A stretch of 64,000 nucleotides of DNA, taken from NCBI RefSeq assembly GCF_029851875.1, contig NZ_JARKVC010000032.1:18709-82708 (forward strand), given 5' to 3'. The notes below the pieces were generated by a model, which searched no databases, was not told the DNA's origin, and was given only the letters and a program-made list of their open reading frames with translations. Positions within the stretch are counted from its first letter, which is position 1. Each line of letters begins with the position of its first letter. Positions 33,751-42,302 of this stretch are shown one piece after another. The position numbers and the translations under genes are program-made. The DNA is from Actinomyces sp. (lineage in GTDB: Bacteria > Actinomycetota > Actinomycetes > Actinomycetales > Actinomycetaceae).

Positions 33751-35009
33751 GTATCTCGCCAGCGACTAACCTCGTACGCTCATCCGGCTATCCTGCGGAC
33801 GCGATAGCAGACTCACAGCCTCCTGGCGCCTGGGCCTGGACGCTGCCCACAATCTCCAGCAAGAGCTCCACTCACCTCGTGGATGCTCTCTTCGGCCTGT
33901 TGCTCACCTTCCGGATTCTTCCTGGCATCCCTGCTCCTCTGCCCGTCAGTGACCTTGCCGGCATCATCTTCATCCTCATCCTGCTCTTCCGCTCTCCCCG
34001 TTATCGCTTGGGACGCGCAGAGCTCCTCATTCCTGGTGGCCTCGTCATGGCGACTTATCTCATCGCCGTGTCCATCATCAACGACGTCCCCTGGACCCGG
34101 CGTATCGGCCACATAGCGATCCTGCTGGCCTTGGCTCTTCTGATCGGAAGTGGTCGCGCGCACCTGCCCTCTCTCCTGCGAGCCTCGGCTCTCGGCATCC
34201 TGGTCAACGCAGGCTTGTTCTACACAGGCGTCGCTCCGGACGAGTACGGTGGTTTCCTGACGGGCTACCTTGAGGACAAGAACCATGCCGCACTCACTAT
34301 CGCCATGATCGGCGTTACACTGTGCGGCTTTGTCCGACGCAGGTACATCATCCCCATACTTGCGACCACAGGTGGACTGATCTGGCTCACCGGCTCGCGA
34401 ACAACCCTCGGCGCCTTGGCCGCTGCGGCATTATGGATATTGTTGCGACCAAGAATGCGCACGGTGCTGCCGCGAGCAATTCTAGGTGGCATTATCGTTT
34501 TCGGGCTAAATATTTTGGTCAATAACTACTCCCAAGAGGGCGCCTTCGCAGATCGCACCGGCACTGACGCCCTGCGCCAGCGTATCGACGACGCAGTTCA
34601 GGTCAAGCTCGAATCTACTCCCCCCTACGGCGGAGGGCTCGGTACGGCAACCGTTGAGATAGACGAAAAAACCTGGTTCTTTCACAATGCGTACGATGGA
34701 CTACGCCAGGAGGGCGGATGGCTGCTCCTAGTAGTCTTTCTCGTGGTCTTTGTGTGGTACGGGCTCCGCCCTAATCGACAGGAGATTACAAACTTCACCC
34801 AGCTCGCCGTCGAAGCCGCCGTCATCGTTGAGCTAGTTTGCGCATGGAAGCTCGGCGAGGTCTTCTTCTCCACCCAAACTGTCCTGCTGCTAGCAGCCAT
34901 GCTTCAGGTGTATCTGAAGGACCACGATCCTGAAGATCTTTTGATCACCACACAAGAGGAGACAGTCACTAGACGCTACCGTCAGGCACTAGCCACGCAC
35001 AACGAATGA
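33747..35009 (+). CDS. Wzy-like O-antigen polymerase/ligase family membrane protein
   Basis: 420 residues from the ATG at 33747 (ATGA overlap). About ten membrane helices are visible, with a periplasmic-type loop before the last helices. Features of the O-antigen ligase/Wzy superfamily are YLEDKNHAALTIAMIGVTLCGF, LIWLTGSRTTLGALAAAALWILL (the SRT segment) and STPPYGGGLGTATVEIDEKTWFFHNAYDGLRQEGGWLLL (the GxG...HN..L pattern). It should polymerise exported repeat units. It is the last gene of the operon and its 3' half is slightly less GC-rich. Confidence 0.88.
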   Translation: MSISPATNLVRSSGYPADAIADSQPPGAWAWTLPTISSKSSTHLVDALFGLLLTFRILPGIPAPLPVSDLAGIIFILILLFRSPRYRLGRAELLIPGGLVMATYLIAVSIINDVPWTRRIGHIAILLALALLIGSGRAHLPSLLRASALGILVNAGLFYTGVAPDEYGGFLTGYLEDKNHAALTIAMIGVTLCGFVRRRYIIPILATTGGLIWLTGSRTTLGALAAAALWILLRPRMRTVLPRAILGGIIVFGLNILVNNYSQEGAFADRTGTDALRQRIDDAVQVKLESTPPYGGGLGTATVEIDEKTWFFHNAYDGLRQEGGWLLLVVFLVVFVWYGLRPNRQEITNFTQLAVEAAVIVELVCAWKLGEVFFSTQTVLLLAAMLQVYLKDHDPEDLLITTQEETVTRRYRQALATHNE

Positions 35010-35040
35010 GAATTGCGTTAGCGTGCTATACGCCTGCCGC

Positions 35041-35064
35041 CACCCCTCGCCTCGGCGAGTGGTG
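35041..35064 (+). terminator. Hairpin after the capsule operon
   Basis: CACCCCTCGCC / GGCGAGTGGTG pair at 10 of 11 positions around a two-base centre, 31 bp downstream of the polymerase stop. Confidence 0.5.
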
Positions 35065-35466
35065 CATGAGATACCCATGCGCTGTTTGTCAGAACCTGAC
35101 CTGGACGCCGTTCACGCGGCATAGATGTCCAGGCTCGCCCGCAGAGTCTCGTCTCACAGGTCCACCTGCCGGCATCTTCACGTGACGACAGGGGAGCGTC
35201 GCGATGTTCGAGCCGCTTCCGCTATCTCCAGGGTCATTACCGGCTCTTCCCTCACGAGCGGAGGGACGACCCATGCCGGCGCTCGACGCCGCCGCTGGTC
35301 CTCGGCGGCTCATGGAGTCCCCGTCCCTGACCGGAGAGCCTTGACCGCCAGGCCAAGGCTCATGCTCAGCGGCATGCTCCTGACTCCTTCGTCGAGCGCT
35401 GGACCGGCCTCTGGCAGCAATGATCCGAATCCACAGCATCCCAGTCAGACCACCGGCGGGCCGGAG

Positions 35467-35512
35467 GAGGTGGGTGGTGTTGGATACTGCTCCTTCCAGC
35501 ACCGCCCACCTC
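35467..35512 (-). terminator. Hairpin terminator of purL
   Basis: GAGGTGGGTGGTGTTGGA and TCCAGCACCGCCCACCTC form an 18-bp stem with two G-U/mismatch positions and a 10-nt loop, 10 bp beyond the minus-strand purL stop. Confidence 0.7.
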
Positions 35513-35522
35513 GTCTGGCCGC

Positions 35523-37925
35523 TCAGAACAACGCCGGCAGCGTCGCCTCAACACCCTCGCGCAGCTCCGCCAGGTCCAGCGTCAGCGGCTGGCCCTCCCC
35601 GCCGTCGGACAGCAGGTCCGAGCCGACCACGGTCAGCAGCTCACCGCCCGTGGTCCCCAGGCGGGTCCAGGCCACGCCCTCGGCCTCGGCGGCAGCGGCC
35701 ACCACAGCCACCGCGCCCTCCGGCACGGCGAGGACGGCGCGGGCGCCGGACTCGGAGAACAGTGCGGTGAAGTCGTCGACCTCGTCTCGGCCCTCCAGGC
35801 CGGCCAGGTTGATGCTCGCCCCCACGCCGTGACGCAGCACCGAGTCCACCAGGGTCTGGATGAGGCCGCCGTTGGAGACGTCGTGAGCAGCACGCACCAG
35901 CTTCTCGCCGTCCGGGCCGTCCGCCTCGCTCAGGGCCAGCAGCACCCGCCCCAGCGCCATCTCGGCCTCCAGGTCCACGCGCGGAGGCAGACCACCCAGG
36001 TGGTCGTGGACCACGCGCGTCCAGGCCGAGCCGTCCAGCTCGTCAGCCGTGGTACCCAGGGCAATGACAGCCAGCCCCTCCTCGAACCAGCCCGAGGGGT
36101 TAGCACGGCGCACGTCGTCCATGACACCCAGGACACCGACCACCGGGGTGGGGTTGATGGAGGAGTCGATAAGTCCCTTGACCTTGCCGTGGGAGTTGTA
36201 CAGGGACACGTTGCCGCCGGTCACCGGGATCCCCATGACCTGACAAGCGTCAGCCAGCCCCGTGATCGCCTCGACAAGCTGCCACATGGCGTCAGGGTCC
36301 TCCGGGGAGCCAAAGTTCAGGCAGTCAGTCACAGCCAGCGGCCTGGCACCCACCGTGCACACGTTACGGTAGGACTCCGCCAGCGCCTGAGCAGCACCAG
36401 TAGCCGGGTCCAGCTTGGTAAAGCGCCCGTTGGCGTCAGTGGAGATCGCCACGCCGCGGCCAGTGGCCTCGTCCACACGGACCACGCCCGCGTCGTCAGG
36501 CTGAGCCAGAGCGGTACCACCGCGCACAAAGCGGTCGTACTGGCTGGTCACCCACGCCGTCGAGGCCTGGTTGACGCTCGTGACCACCGCACGCACCTGC
36601 TCAGTCAGCTCGGTAGCGCTGGAGGGACGAGCCAGGCGCGCGGAGGTGTCCGCGTTGAGCTCGTCCTGCCAGGCCGGACGAGCGTAGGGACGGTCGTAGG
36701 TCGGACCCTCGTGGGCCACGGTACGCGGGTCGACGTCCACGATCCGCTCACCGAAGTGGTCGATGGTCAGGCGACCCGAGCCGTTGACCTCACCAATGAC
36801 CGCGGCCTCGACGTCCCACGTGGCGATGACCTCCATGAAGGCCTCCAGCTTGTCCGGGCAGACCACCGCCATCATGCGCTCCTGGGACTCGCTCATGAGG
36901 ATCTCACCAGCGGTCAGCGTGGGGTCGCGCAGCAACACGTTCTCCAGGTCCACGTGCATACCGCCGTCACCGTTGGAAGCCAGCTCGCTCGTGGCGCAGG
37001 AGATTCCGGCCGCGCCCAGGTCCTGGATGCCAAGGACCAGGTCCTGGGCAAACAGGTCCAGGCAGCACTCGATGAGGACCTTCTCCATGAAGGGGTCACC
37101 CACCTGGACGCTGGGGCGCTTGGCCGGCATACCGTCCTCGAAGGACTCCGAGGCGAGGATCGAGGCACCACCGATCCCGTCCCCACCGGTACGCGCTCCG
37201 AAGAGCACCACCTTGTTGCCCGCGCCCGAGGCGTTGGCCAGGTGGATGTCCTCGTGGCGCAGCACACCCACGCACAGGGCGTTGACCAGCGGGTTCTCCT
37301 GGTAGGAGGAGTCGAACTCGGTCTCGCCACCGATGTTGGGCAGGCCCAGGCAGTTGCCGTACCCACCCACACCGGCTACCACGCCGTGAACCACACGCGC
37401 GGTGTCCGGGTGGTCCACCGCGCCAAAGCGCAGCTGGTCCATGACAGCCACAGGACGGGCACCCATGGAGATGATGTCACGCACGATACCGCCCACACCG
37501 GTGGCCGCACCCTGGTAGGGCTCCACGAAGCTGGGATGGTTGTGAGACTCCACCTTGTACGTCACAGCCCAGCCGTCACCGATATCCACCACGCCGGCGT
37601 TCTCGCCCATGCCCACCAGCAGGTGCTCCTTCATCTGGGGCGTGACCTTGGCACCGAACTGCCTGAGGTGGATCTTGGAGCTCTTGTAGGAGCAGTGCTC
37701 GGACCACATGACCGAGTACATGGCGAGCTCGGCGTTGGTGGGACGACGCCCCAGCAGACCCTTGATGGAGGCGTACTCCTCGTCCTTGAGGCCCAGCTCG
37801 CGGTAGGGCATCTCCTGGTCAGGGGTGGCTGCGGCGTCCTGGACGGTGTCCGGGTGCTCGACCGGCCACGGGGTCAGGCCCGGCTCGGGGGCGGGGACGG
37901 TGGACTCGGAGGACGCGGTTGCCAT
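35523..37925 (-). CDS. purL: Phosphoribosylformylglycinamidine synthase subunit PurL
   Basis: 800 residues from the ATG at 37925, which has AGGAG 8 nt upstream; the track extends 32 residues further without support. This is the small-type PurL that works with PurS and PurQ to make FGAM. Motifs include [61 protein letters not shown] and [22 protein letters not shown]. The gene is separated by about 16 kb from purQ-purS, although all lie on the same strand, suggesting insertion of accessory DNA into an ancestral cluster. Confidence 0.97.
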   Translation of the reverse strand: MATASSESTVPAPEPGLTPWPVEHPDTVQDAAATPDQEMPYRELGLKDEEYASIKGLLGRRPTNAELAMYSVMWSEHCSYKSSKIHLRQFGAKVTPQMKEHLLVGMGENAGVVDIGDGWAVTYKVESHNHPSFVEPYQGAATGVGGIVRDIISMGARPVAVMDQLRFGAVDHPDTARVVHGVVAGVGGYGNCLGLPNIGGETEFDSSYQENPLVNALCVGVLRHEDIHLANASGAGNKVVLFGARTGGDGIGGASILASESFEDGMPAKRPSVQVGDPFMEKVLIECCLDLFAQDLVLGIQDLGAAGISCATSELASNGDGGMHVDLENVLLRDPTLTAGEILMSESQERMMAVVCPDKLEAFMEVIATWDVEAAVIGEVNGSGRLTIDHFGERIVDVDPRTVAHEGPTYDRPYARPAWQDELNADTSARLARPSSATELTEQVRAVVTSVNQASTAWVTSQYDRFVRGGTALAQPDDAGVVRVDEATGRGVAISTDANGRFTKLDPATGAAQALAESYRNVCTVGARPLAVTDCLNFGSPEDPDAMWQLVEAITGLADACQVMGIPVTGGNVSLYNSHGKVKGLIDSSINPTPVVGVLGVMDDVRRANPSGWFEEGLAVIALGTTADELDGSAWTRVVHDHLGGLPPRVDLEAEMALGRVLLALSEADGPDGEKLVRAAHDVSNGGLIQTLVDSVLRHGVGASINLAGLEGRDEVDDFTALFSESGARAVLAVPEGAVAVVAAAAEAEGVAWTRLGTTGGELLTVVGSDLLSDGGEGQPLTLDLAELREGVEATLPALF

Positions 37926-38064
37926 GCGGCTGCTCCTGGGGTCGAGGAGGTGAGTGGACCAAGGCTGAGGATACCTGCCGCCGACCGCCCCTCGCTCGTC
38001 GGCGACTCCTATGGTCGCCACCCGCCTCCCACCAGGCCCGACGACGTGCCTCCTCCCCGTACAT

Positions 38065-38108
38065 CACCTCGCCTACCAGCCTGCTCACGCGGGCTGGTAG
38101 GCGAGGTG
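38065..38108 (-). terminator. Perfect 17-bp hairpin after the TM2 gene
   Basis: CACCTCGCCTACCAGCC and GGCTGGTAGGCGAGGTG pair perfectly around a 10-nt loop, between the TM2 gene stop and the purL start. Confidence 0.75.
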
Positions 38109-38159
38109 GGAGGAGACAGGCAGGCACCGCCGTCGTCCTTGCGACGGCAAGCGGGCATC

Positions 38160-38585
38160 TCAGCGCAGCGAGCCGTCCTTGGACACGAGGATCATGATGA
38201 ACTCGACAAAGGCCCACAGGCCGTTGACGGCGATGAGCAGGTAGGCCGTGAGCAAGACACCGCCGGCCCTGAGCGCGTCAGAGTCGGCGATCTGACCGGA
38301 GGCGTCGGCGTGCGAGGCCGCCATGGCCACAGCGGCGACGATCAGCACGATCGTCAGGACCACGAGGGCAAGGTGGCCTGCACCCCGCTTCATCTGGCCC
38401 CGGTAGAAGCTGTGCGCGCCGACCCCGCCCAGGAAGAAGGCGAGCAGCGCCGCCGCGGTCTTGGACTTGGCGTTCGGGTTGTAGGGCTGCTGGCCGTAGG
38501 CCGGCGGGTAGCCCTGCTGTCCGTAAGGCTGCTGCGGCTGGCCGTAGGGCTGGGCAGAGTTCTGGGGGTAGGAGGGCTGAGCCAT
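38160..38585 (-). CDS. TM2 domain membrane protein with Pro/Gln/Tyr-rich N-terminus
   Basis: 141 residues from the ATG at 38585 (AAGGAAA site 5 nt upstream); the track ATG at 38603 overlaps that site. The first 45 residues are a low-complexity PYGQPQQPYGQQGYPPAYGQQP tract. The TM2 domain follows: KSKTAAALLAFFLGGVGAHSFYRGQMKRGAGHLALVVLT, with the conserved G-x-G-x-H-x-F-Y core, and a further hydrophobic segment. Function of TM2 proteins in bacteria is poorly defined. It is monocistronic, bounded by a terminator. Confidence 0.88.
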   Translation of the reverse strand: MAQPSYPQNSAQPYGQPQQPYGQQGYPPAYGQQPYNPNAKSKTAAALLAFFLGGVGAHSFYRGQMKRGAGHLALVVLTIVLIVAAVAMAASHADASGQIADSDALRAGGVLLTAYLLIAVNGLWAFVEFIMILVSKDGSLR

Positions 38586-38771
38586 CACGTTTCCTTTGTT
38601 CATCAGGACCAGGGCACGGGAGTCGGCGCACCAGCCGTGACAAGCTCACCGCGGCACGGCCCCACCCGCGAGAACGATTATGGAGGCCCCGGATCAGCAA
38701 TCCGGACAGCTACGTGCGACACGCTCACTCAAAGTGCTGCGAGTCACACAAAAGAGGGGCAGGATCGGGAC

Positions 38772-40202
38772 ATGAGAACTATCGACGTCGCACCCCTGCC
38801 CCTGTCGGACCTGGAGAGCCACCTCGACGAGGTCGCGATCCGCCGTCTGTACGACGGCGTCGCCGCAGCCCACGGACTGCTGGACGGCCGCACCGTGTGG
38901 ACCGTGACGCCGTCGGCCGCCGCGGAGGCAGGACCGGCCCAGACCGTGGCCCCGCTGGTCGGCTACGCGCGCGGGCTGGGCATTGACGCCCGGTGGCTCA
39001 CGCTTGACGCCCCCGCCGAGTTCCTGACCGTCACCGCGCGGCTCAACGCCGCCCTCCACGGCTCGCACGGCGACGGGGGCAAGCTCGCCGACAAGCAGCG
39101 GGACCTCTACGAGCACGTCCTGGCCTCCAACGCCGAGAACGTGGTGGAGGACGTGCGCGAGGGGGACGTCGTCATCCTCCACGACCCAGCCACCGCCGGG
39201 CTCTCCCGTGCCTTCCACCAGGCCGGGGCGACCGTCGTCTGGCGGTGCCACGTGGGCGCGACCGACGCCGGCGAGGAGGGGCAGCGGGCCTGGGCCTTCC
39301 TCGACCGCTACCTCGAGGACGCCGACCTCGTCGTCGCCTCGCGCGCGGAGTACCTGCCGCCCTACGCCGAGGAGGAGCGCTGCGCCGTCGTCGCCCCCTC
39401 GATCAACCCCGACTCCCCCAAGAACCGCGTGCTCGACATGGACGAGGCCGCCTCGGTAGTGCGCCTGACCGGGTTCTTTGACGGGCAGCCGCCCTTCGAC
39501 GCCGTTCCCTTCATCCGCGAGGACGGTCGGCCGGACGCCTTCCGGGGCCTGGGCGAGGACGCCCCGAGCGGGCCCGCCGCCGGCGCGCCCGTACCCGAGG
39601 GCGCCAAGGTGGTGACCCAGGTCCAGCGCTGGGACCCGCTCAAGGGCGGTCTGGAGCTCATCGAGGCCTTCGCCTCCCAGATCGAGACCCTGCCGAGCGA
39701 CGCGCACCTGGTCCTGGCTGGGCCCACGCCCGATCCTGCGCGCGAGCCCGGTGCCGCGCGGACCCTGGAGGAGATCACGGAACGGGTCTCTACCCTGCCG
39801 GAGTCCGTGGCCTGCCGGATCCACGTGCTCGTCATCCCTGCCTCGGACCGTGAGGTCAACGCGACGATCGTCAACGCCCTGCAGCGGGTGAGCGCGGTGG
39901 TCACGCAGCGCTCGCGCGTGGAGGCCTTCGGGCTGACGGTGGCTGAGGCGATGTGGAAGAAGGCTGCCGTGGTAGGTAGCGCGGTCGGCGGCATCCAGGA
40001 CCAGATCAAGGACGGGGTCTCCGGCGTGCTGGTGGCGGCTGACGACGCTGCCGGGTGGGCCGAGGCCGTGCGTGACCTGCTGCTGTTCAGCGAGCGGGCG
40101 CGCGAGATGGGGGAGGAGGCGCACGAGGCGGTGCGCCGGGACTACCTGCCTGATCGTCACCTCATGGAGGTTTTCAACGTCATCGCCCAGGCCGCAGTCT
40201 GA
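38772..40202 (+). CDS. TreT-like trehalose synthase / GT4 glycosyltransferase
   Basis: 476 residues from the ATG at 38772. The 1457-residue track ORF is this gene plus an antisense shadow of purL. Features of trehalose glycosyltransferring synthases are DVVILHDPATAGL, VVWRCHVGATDAGEEGQRAWAFLDRYLEDADLVVASRAEYLPPY and VAPSINPDSPKNR. The C-terminal donor domain has VQRWDPLKGGLELIEAF and VTQRSRVEAFGLTVAEAMWKKAAVVGSAVGGIQDQI. It probably makes trehalose from a nucleotide glucose and glucose, for stress protection. It is divergent from the TM2 gene and monocistronic. Confidence 0.82.
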   Translation: MRTIDVAPLPLSDLESHLDEVAIRRLYDGVAAAHGLLDGRTVWTVTPSAAAEAGPAQTVAPLVGYARGLGIDARWLTLDAPAEFLTVTARLNAALHGSHGDGGKLADKQRDLYEHVLASNAENVVEDVREGDVVILHDPATAGLSRAFHQAGATVVWRCHVGATDAGEEGQRAWAFLDRYLEDADLVVASRAEYLPPYAEEERCAVVAPSINPDSPKNRVLDMDEAASVVRLTGFFDGQPPFDAVPFIREDGRPDAFRGLGEDAPSGPAAGAPVPEGAKVVTQVQRWDPLKGGLELIEAFASQIETLPSDAHLVLAGPTPDPAREPGAARTLEEITERVSTLPESVACRIHVLVIPASDREVNATIVNALQRVSAVVTQRSRVEAFGLTVAEAMWKKAAVVGSAVGGIQDQIKDGVSGVLVAADDAAGWAEAVRDLLLFSERAREMGEEAHEAVRRDYLPDRHLMEVFNVIAQAAV

Positions 40203-40626
40203 GCGGGTGCGCGGGAGGCACGGCGGGCACGCAGGCACGGGCGTGCGGGTGCATGCAGTCTGAGCGGGCGGCGCAGGCGTTCAGGTGTGCGGGTGCGCAA
40301 GCCTGGTCTGGGGTTCCCCTCGGCTCTCGTCGTTTGAGGCCCGCAACCGTCCGCACCCACCTGCCCAGCCCCACACATCCCTCGCTTCAGGCTCTGAACA
40401 GTCGATCCCCGCACCCACCGCAACCAAGCCGACTGTTCCCAGCCTGAAACGACGACCCTGACCAGCCCTGGACACCCAAACCGACTGTCCAGGGCCTGAA
40501 CCGACGTCGTCATCACAGACGCGCGCACTGGCCCGGGCTCCACAGGCAGCTCCCATGACACCCCTGTCCACAGCCCTCGCCATGCACCTTGGCATTCCCG
40601 CCCCACCGCGTTGCACGCTGGGGCAC
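40203..40626. repeat. Left copy of the structured GTCGYTTNAGGC repeat block, plus low-complexity leader
   Basis: There is no gene in this interval. 40194-40209 and 40255-40270 are direct copies of GCAGTCTGAGCGGG, the first covering the TreT stop. From 40327 to 40505 there are four copies of a roughly 25-bp motif related to TCGCTTCAGGCCCGNAACAGTC: two on the plus strand (40327, 40381) and two inverted (40429-40453, 40481-40505). The same arrangement recurs after the DUF559 gene. Confidence 0.75.
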
Positions 40627-41657
40627 ATGAGCAGCGTTCCGCCTCCTCCAGCAGTGCCGCAGCTGACCTTGACCACCCTGCGCGACGACGCACGAGCGAT
40701 TGTCGAGACCGGCGCGGTCAAGATCATGCGCGGCGTCTATCTCCACCCCGAGCCGAAGCTCGCACCGTGGGAACAGCGTCGCGAGGCAACACTCGCACGG
40801 GCGGCAGCCGCGCTGCACACACCCGTCCGCCGTGTGCCTGACACACGAGGCTGCAGCAGTCGCGCACGGATACACCTGTCTGGCGGCAGAGCCCGACATT
40901 CGTATCGCCGTCCCGAAGGTCCCCACCGGCGGTCGACGTCTCCTACCTACGCTGACATACACCGCTGAGGACGGTCGCACGTTCCACGGGCGGGAGGTCT
41001 CACTCGTGCGAAGCACGCGGCTTCCTCGGTCAGATGAGATCGAGGTCGTCGGCGGCCTCAGAGTGACCAGCCCGGCCCTCACCGCACTGGACTGCGCCTG
41101 TGACCTGCCAGCGCGCGAGGCGATCTGCGTCGTGGACTCCATCTTCCGCAAGATCTGCGAGGCGGATCGGTTCACACGCACCTGATCTCGGGCCAACACC
41201 CGAGGAGCTGCGCGCCACGCTCCTGACCATGCTGGAGCGTTACCCACGACGTCCTGGCCTCCGTCGTGCGCGCGCGGTCCTCGCCATCGCGAGCCCGTTC
41301 TCAGAGTCCCCAGGTGAGAGCATCCTGCGGTGGGCCGTACACGCGGCTGGTTTGCCCATGGCTGTCCCTCAGCTGTGCTGGCAGGGTCGGGAGGACTCGA
41401 CGACCTTCTTCCTTGACCTGGGCTGGGAGGCACACAAGCTAGGACTGGAGTTTGACGGTTATGCCAAGTACGGCCAGGCCAAGGACCTCCGTGCCGAGAA
41501 GTCTCGCGAGATGCGGCTACACCGCGATGGGTGGCGCATCGAGCGCTTTGAGTGGTCAGAGCTCAAGAAGCCACACGAGCTCACTGCCCGTCTGACATCT
41601 TTGTTCCCTGCCGACGTCGTGCGCAACGCGCGCCCGGTCCGGGACCTGTGGCTCTAG
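40627..41657 (+). pseudogene. DUF559/Vsr-like nuclease with AbiEi-type N-terminal region, broken by two frameshifts
   Basis: Three consecutive frames read as one protein of about 340 residues. Frame 1 starts at the ATG at 40627 and reaches LARAAAALHTP. Frame 2 continues SAVCLTHEAAAVAHGYTCLA to EADRFTR (about 40,830-41,180). Frame 3 gives DLGPTPEELRATLL to the end. The last part is a DUF559 PD-(D/E)XK domain: TTFFLDLGWEAHKLGLEFDGYAKYG, EKSREMRLHRDGWRIERFEWSEL. The first part resembles the regulator-like domain of AbiEi-type proteins. Both junctions need removal of one base. It is either a recent pseudogene or affected by indel errors. It lies between two direct repeat blocks. Confidence 0.78.
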
Positions 41658-41869
41658 GCCTGAAGTGACGGCCCGGACGCACCTGGGCCCCTGCCGCCTC
41701 AGGCCCCAAACCCTCCACGCCCACCCCACCGGCCACACAGCCCCCTCGCTTCAGGCCCGCAACAGTCAATCCCCACGCCCACCGCAACCACACCGACTGT
41801 TCCCGGCCTAAAGCGACAACCCGCCCCGACCCAGGACACCCACACCGACAGTCCACGACCTAAAGCGAC
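41656..41869. repeat. Right copy of the structured repeat block
   Basis: Copies of the same motif are at 41656-41669 (partial, inverted), 41745-41767 (CTCGCTTCAGGCCCGCAACAGTC), 41793-41817 (inverted) and 41845-41869 (inverted), with a degenerate copy near 41695. Long stretches such as CGCACCCACCGCAACCA versus CGCCCACCGCAACCACA align with the left block in the same orientation. Confidence 0.75.
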
Positions 41870-42302
41870 ACGCTGGACGCGCCTAGGAACCGGGCAGACG
41901 CAATCACCAGCACACTTATCCACAGATTCTGTCCACAGCCTTGTGCACAGAATCCCCAGAGCGGGGAAATGACGCCACTCGCCTTGTGGCTACCGGCCGA
42001 CGACCCACCCGACCCCACCCGGAGACCCCGTCGGGCGCGCCACACACCTCACCCGCGCCGCTATTACCTACGATTCTCAACCACGTCAAATCGTTGAAAT
42101 GGCGCGGTTCTCCTCAGCGAAATACGCCTCGGCACATCACTACCCTCCGCACTGGCGACTCTCGATCCTTGTAACGACGCCAAGATCCATAGACCGCCGG
42201 AAGCACCTAGGACGATCGTCTCCTCACCTGCCGTTCGGGGTCGATGCTGAGGACTTTCCCACAGCACATGTGGACGACTGTGGACTATCTGTGACGATGC
42301 TG
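41658..42302. other. 645-bp gene-free region: right repeat block and DnaA-box-like cluster
   Basis: No ORF here has a recognisable product. The first 210 bp hold the right copy of the structured repeat block. The next part has clustered DnaA-box-like 9-mers. The remainder holds short TGTGGAC repeats just before the ROK gene end. Regulatory function is unknown. Confidence 0.65.
41916..41949 (+). promoter_or_regulatory. Cluster of three DnaA-box-like 9-mers
   Basis: TTATCCACA (41916), CTGTCCACA (41929) and TTGTGCACA (41941) lie on one strand at 12-13 bp spacing. Further TTTCCCACA and TGTGGAC copies occur at 42256-42286. dnaA, dnaN and rpmH are not nearby, so this is not supported as oriC. Confidence 0.5.

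Larger units (their letters stand above)
35010..35522. other. 513-bp gene-free gap between capsule operon and purL
   Basis: ORFs on both strands here have compositionally odd, non-conserved translations (Arg/Ser-rich) and no recognised family. Only the two terminator hairpins listed separately are supported. It may be degenerate remnant sequence at the capsule island edge. Confidence 0.6.

Noticed and set aside
35089-35502. Minus-strand ORF in the gap between capsule operon and purL
   Set aside because: Arg/Ser/Gly-rich translation without conserved motifs; it spans the purL terminator.
35829-40202. 1457-residue plus-strand ORF
   Set aside because: Its first two thirds are the antisense shadow of purL and of the TM2 region. 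Only the part from the ATG at 38772 is a real gene (TreT-like).
40327-41869. CRISPR array
   Set aside because: Repeats are degenerate, occur in both orientations and are separated by uneven spacers, and no cas gene is present.
41916-42286. Chromosomal origin oriC
   Set aside because: DnaA-box-like sites are few and dnaA, dnaN, rpmH and parAB are absent from the neighbourhood.
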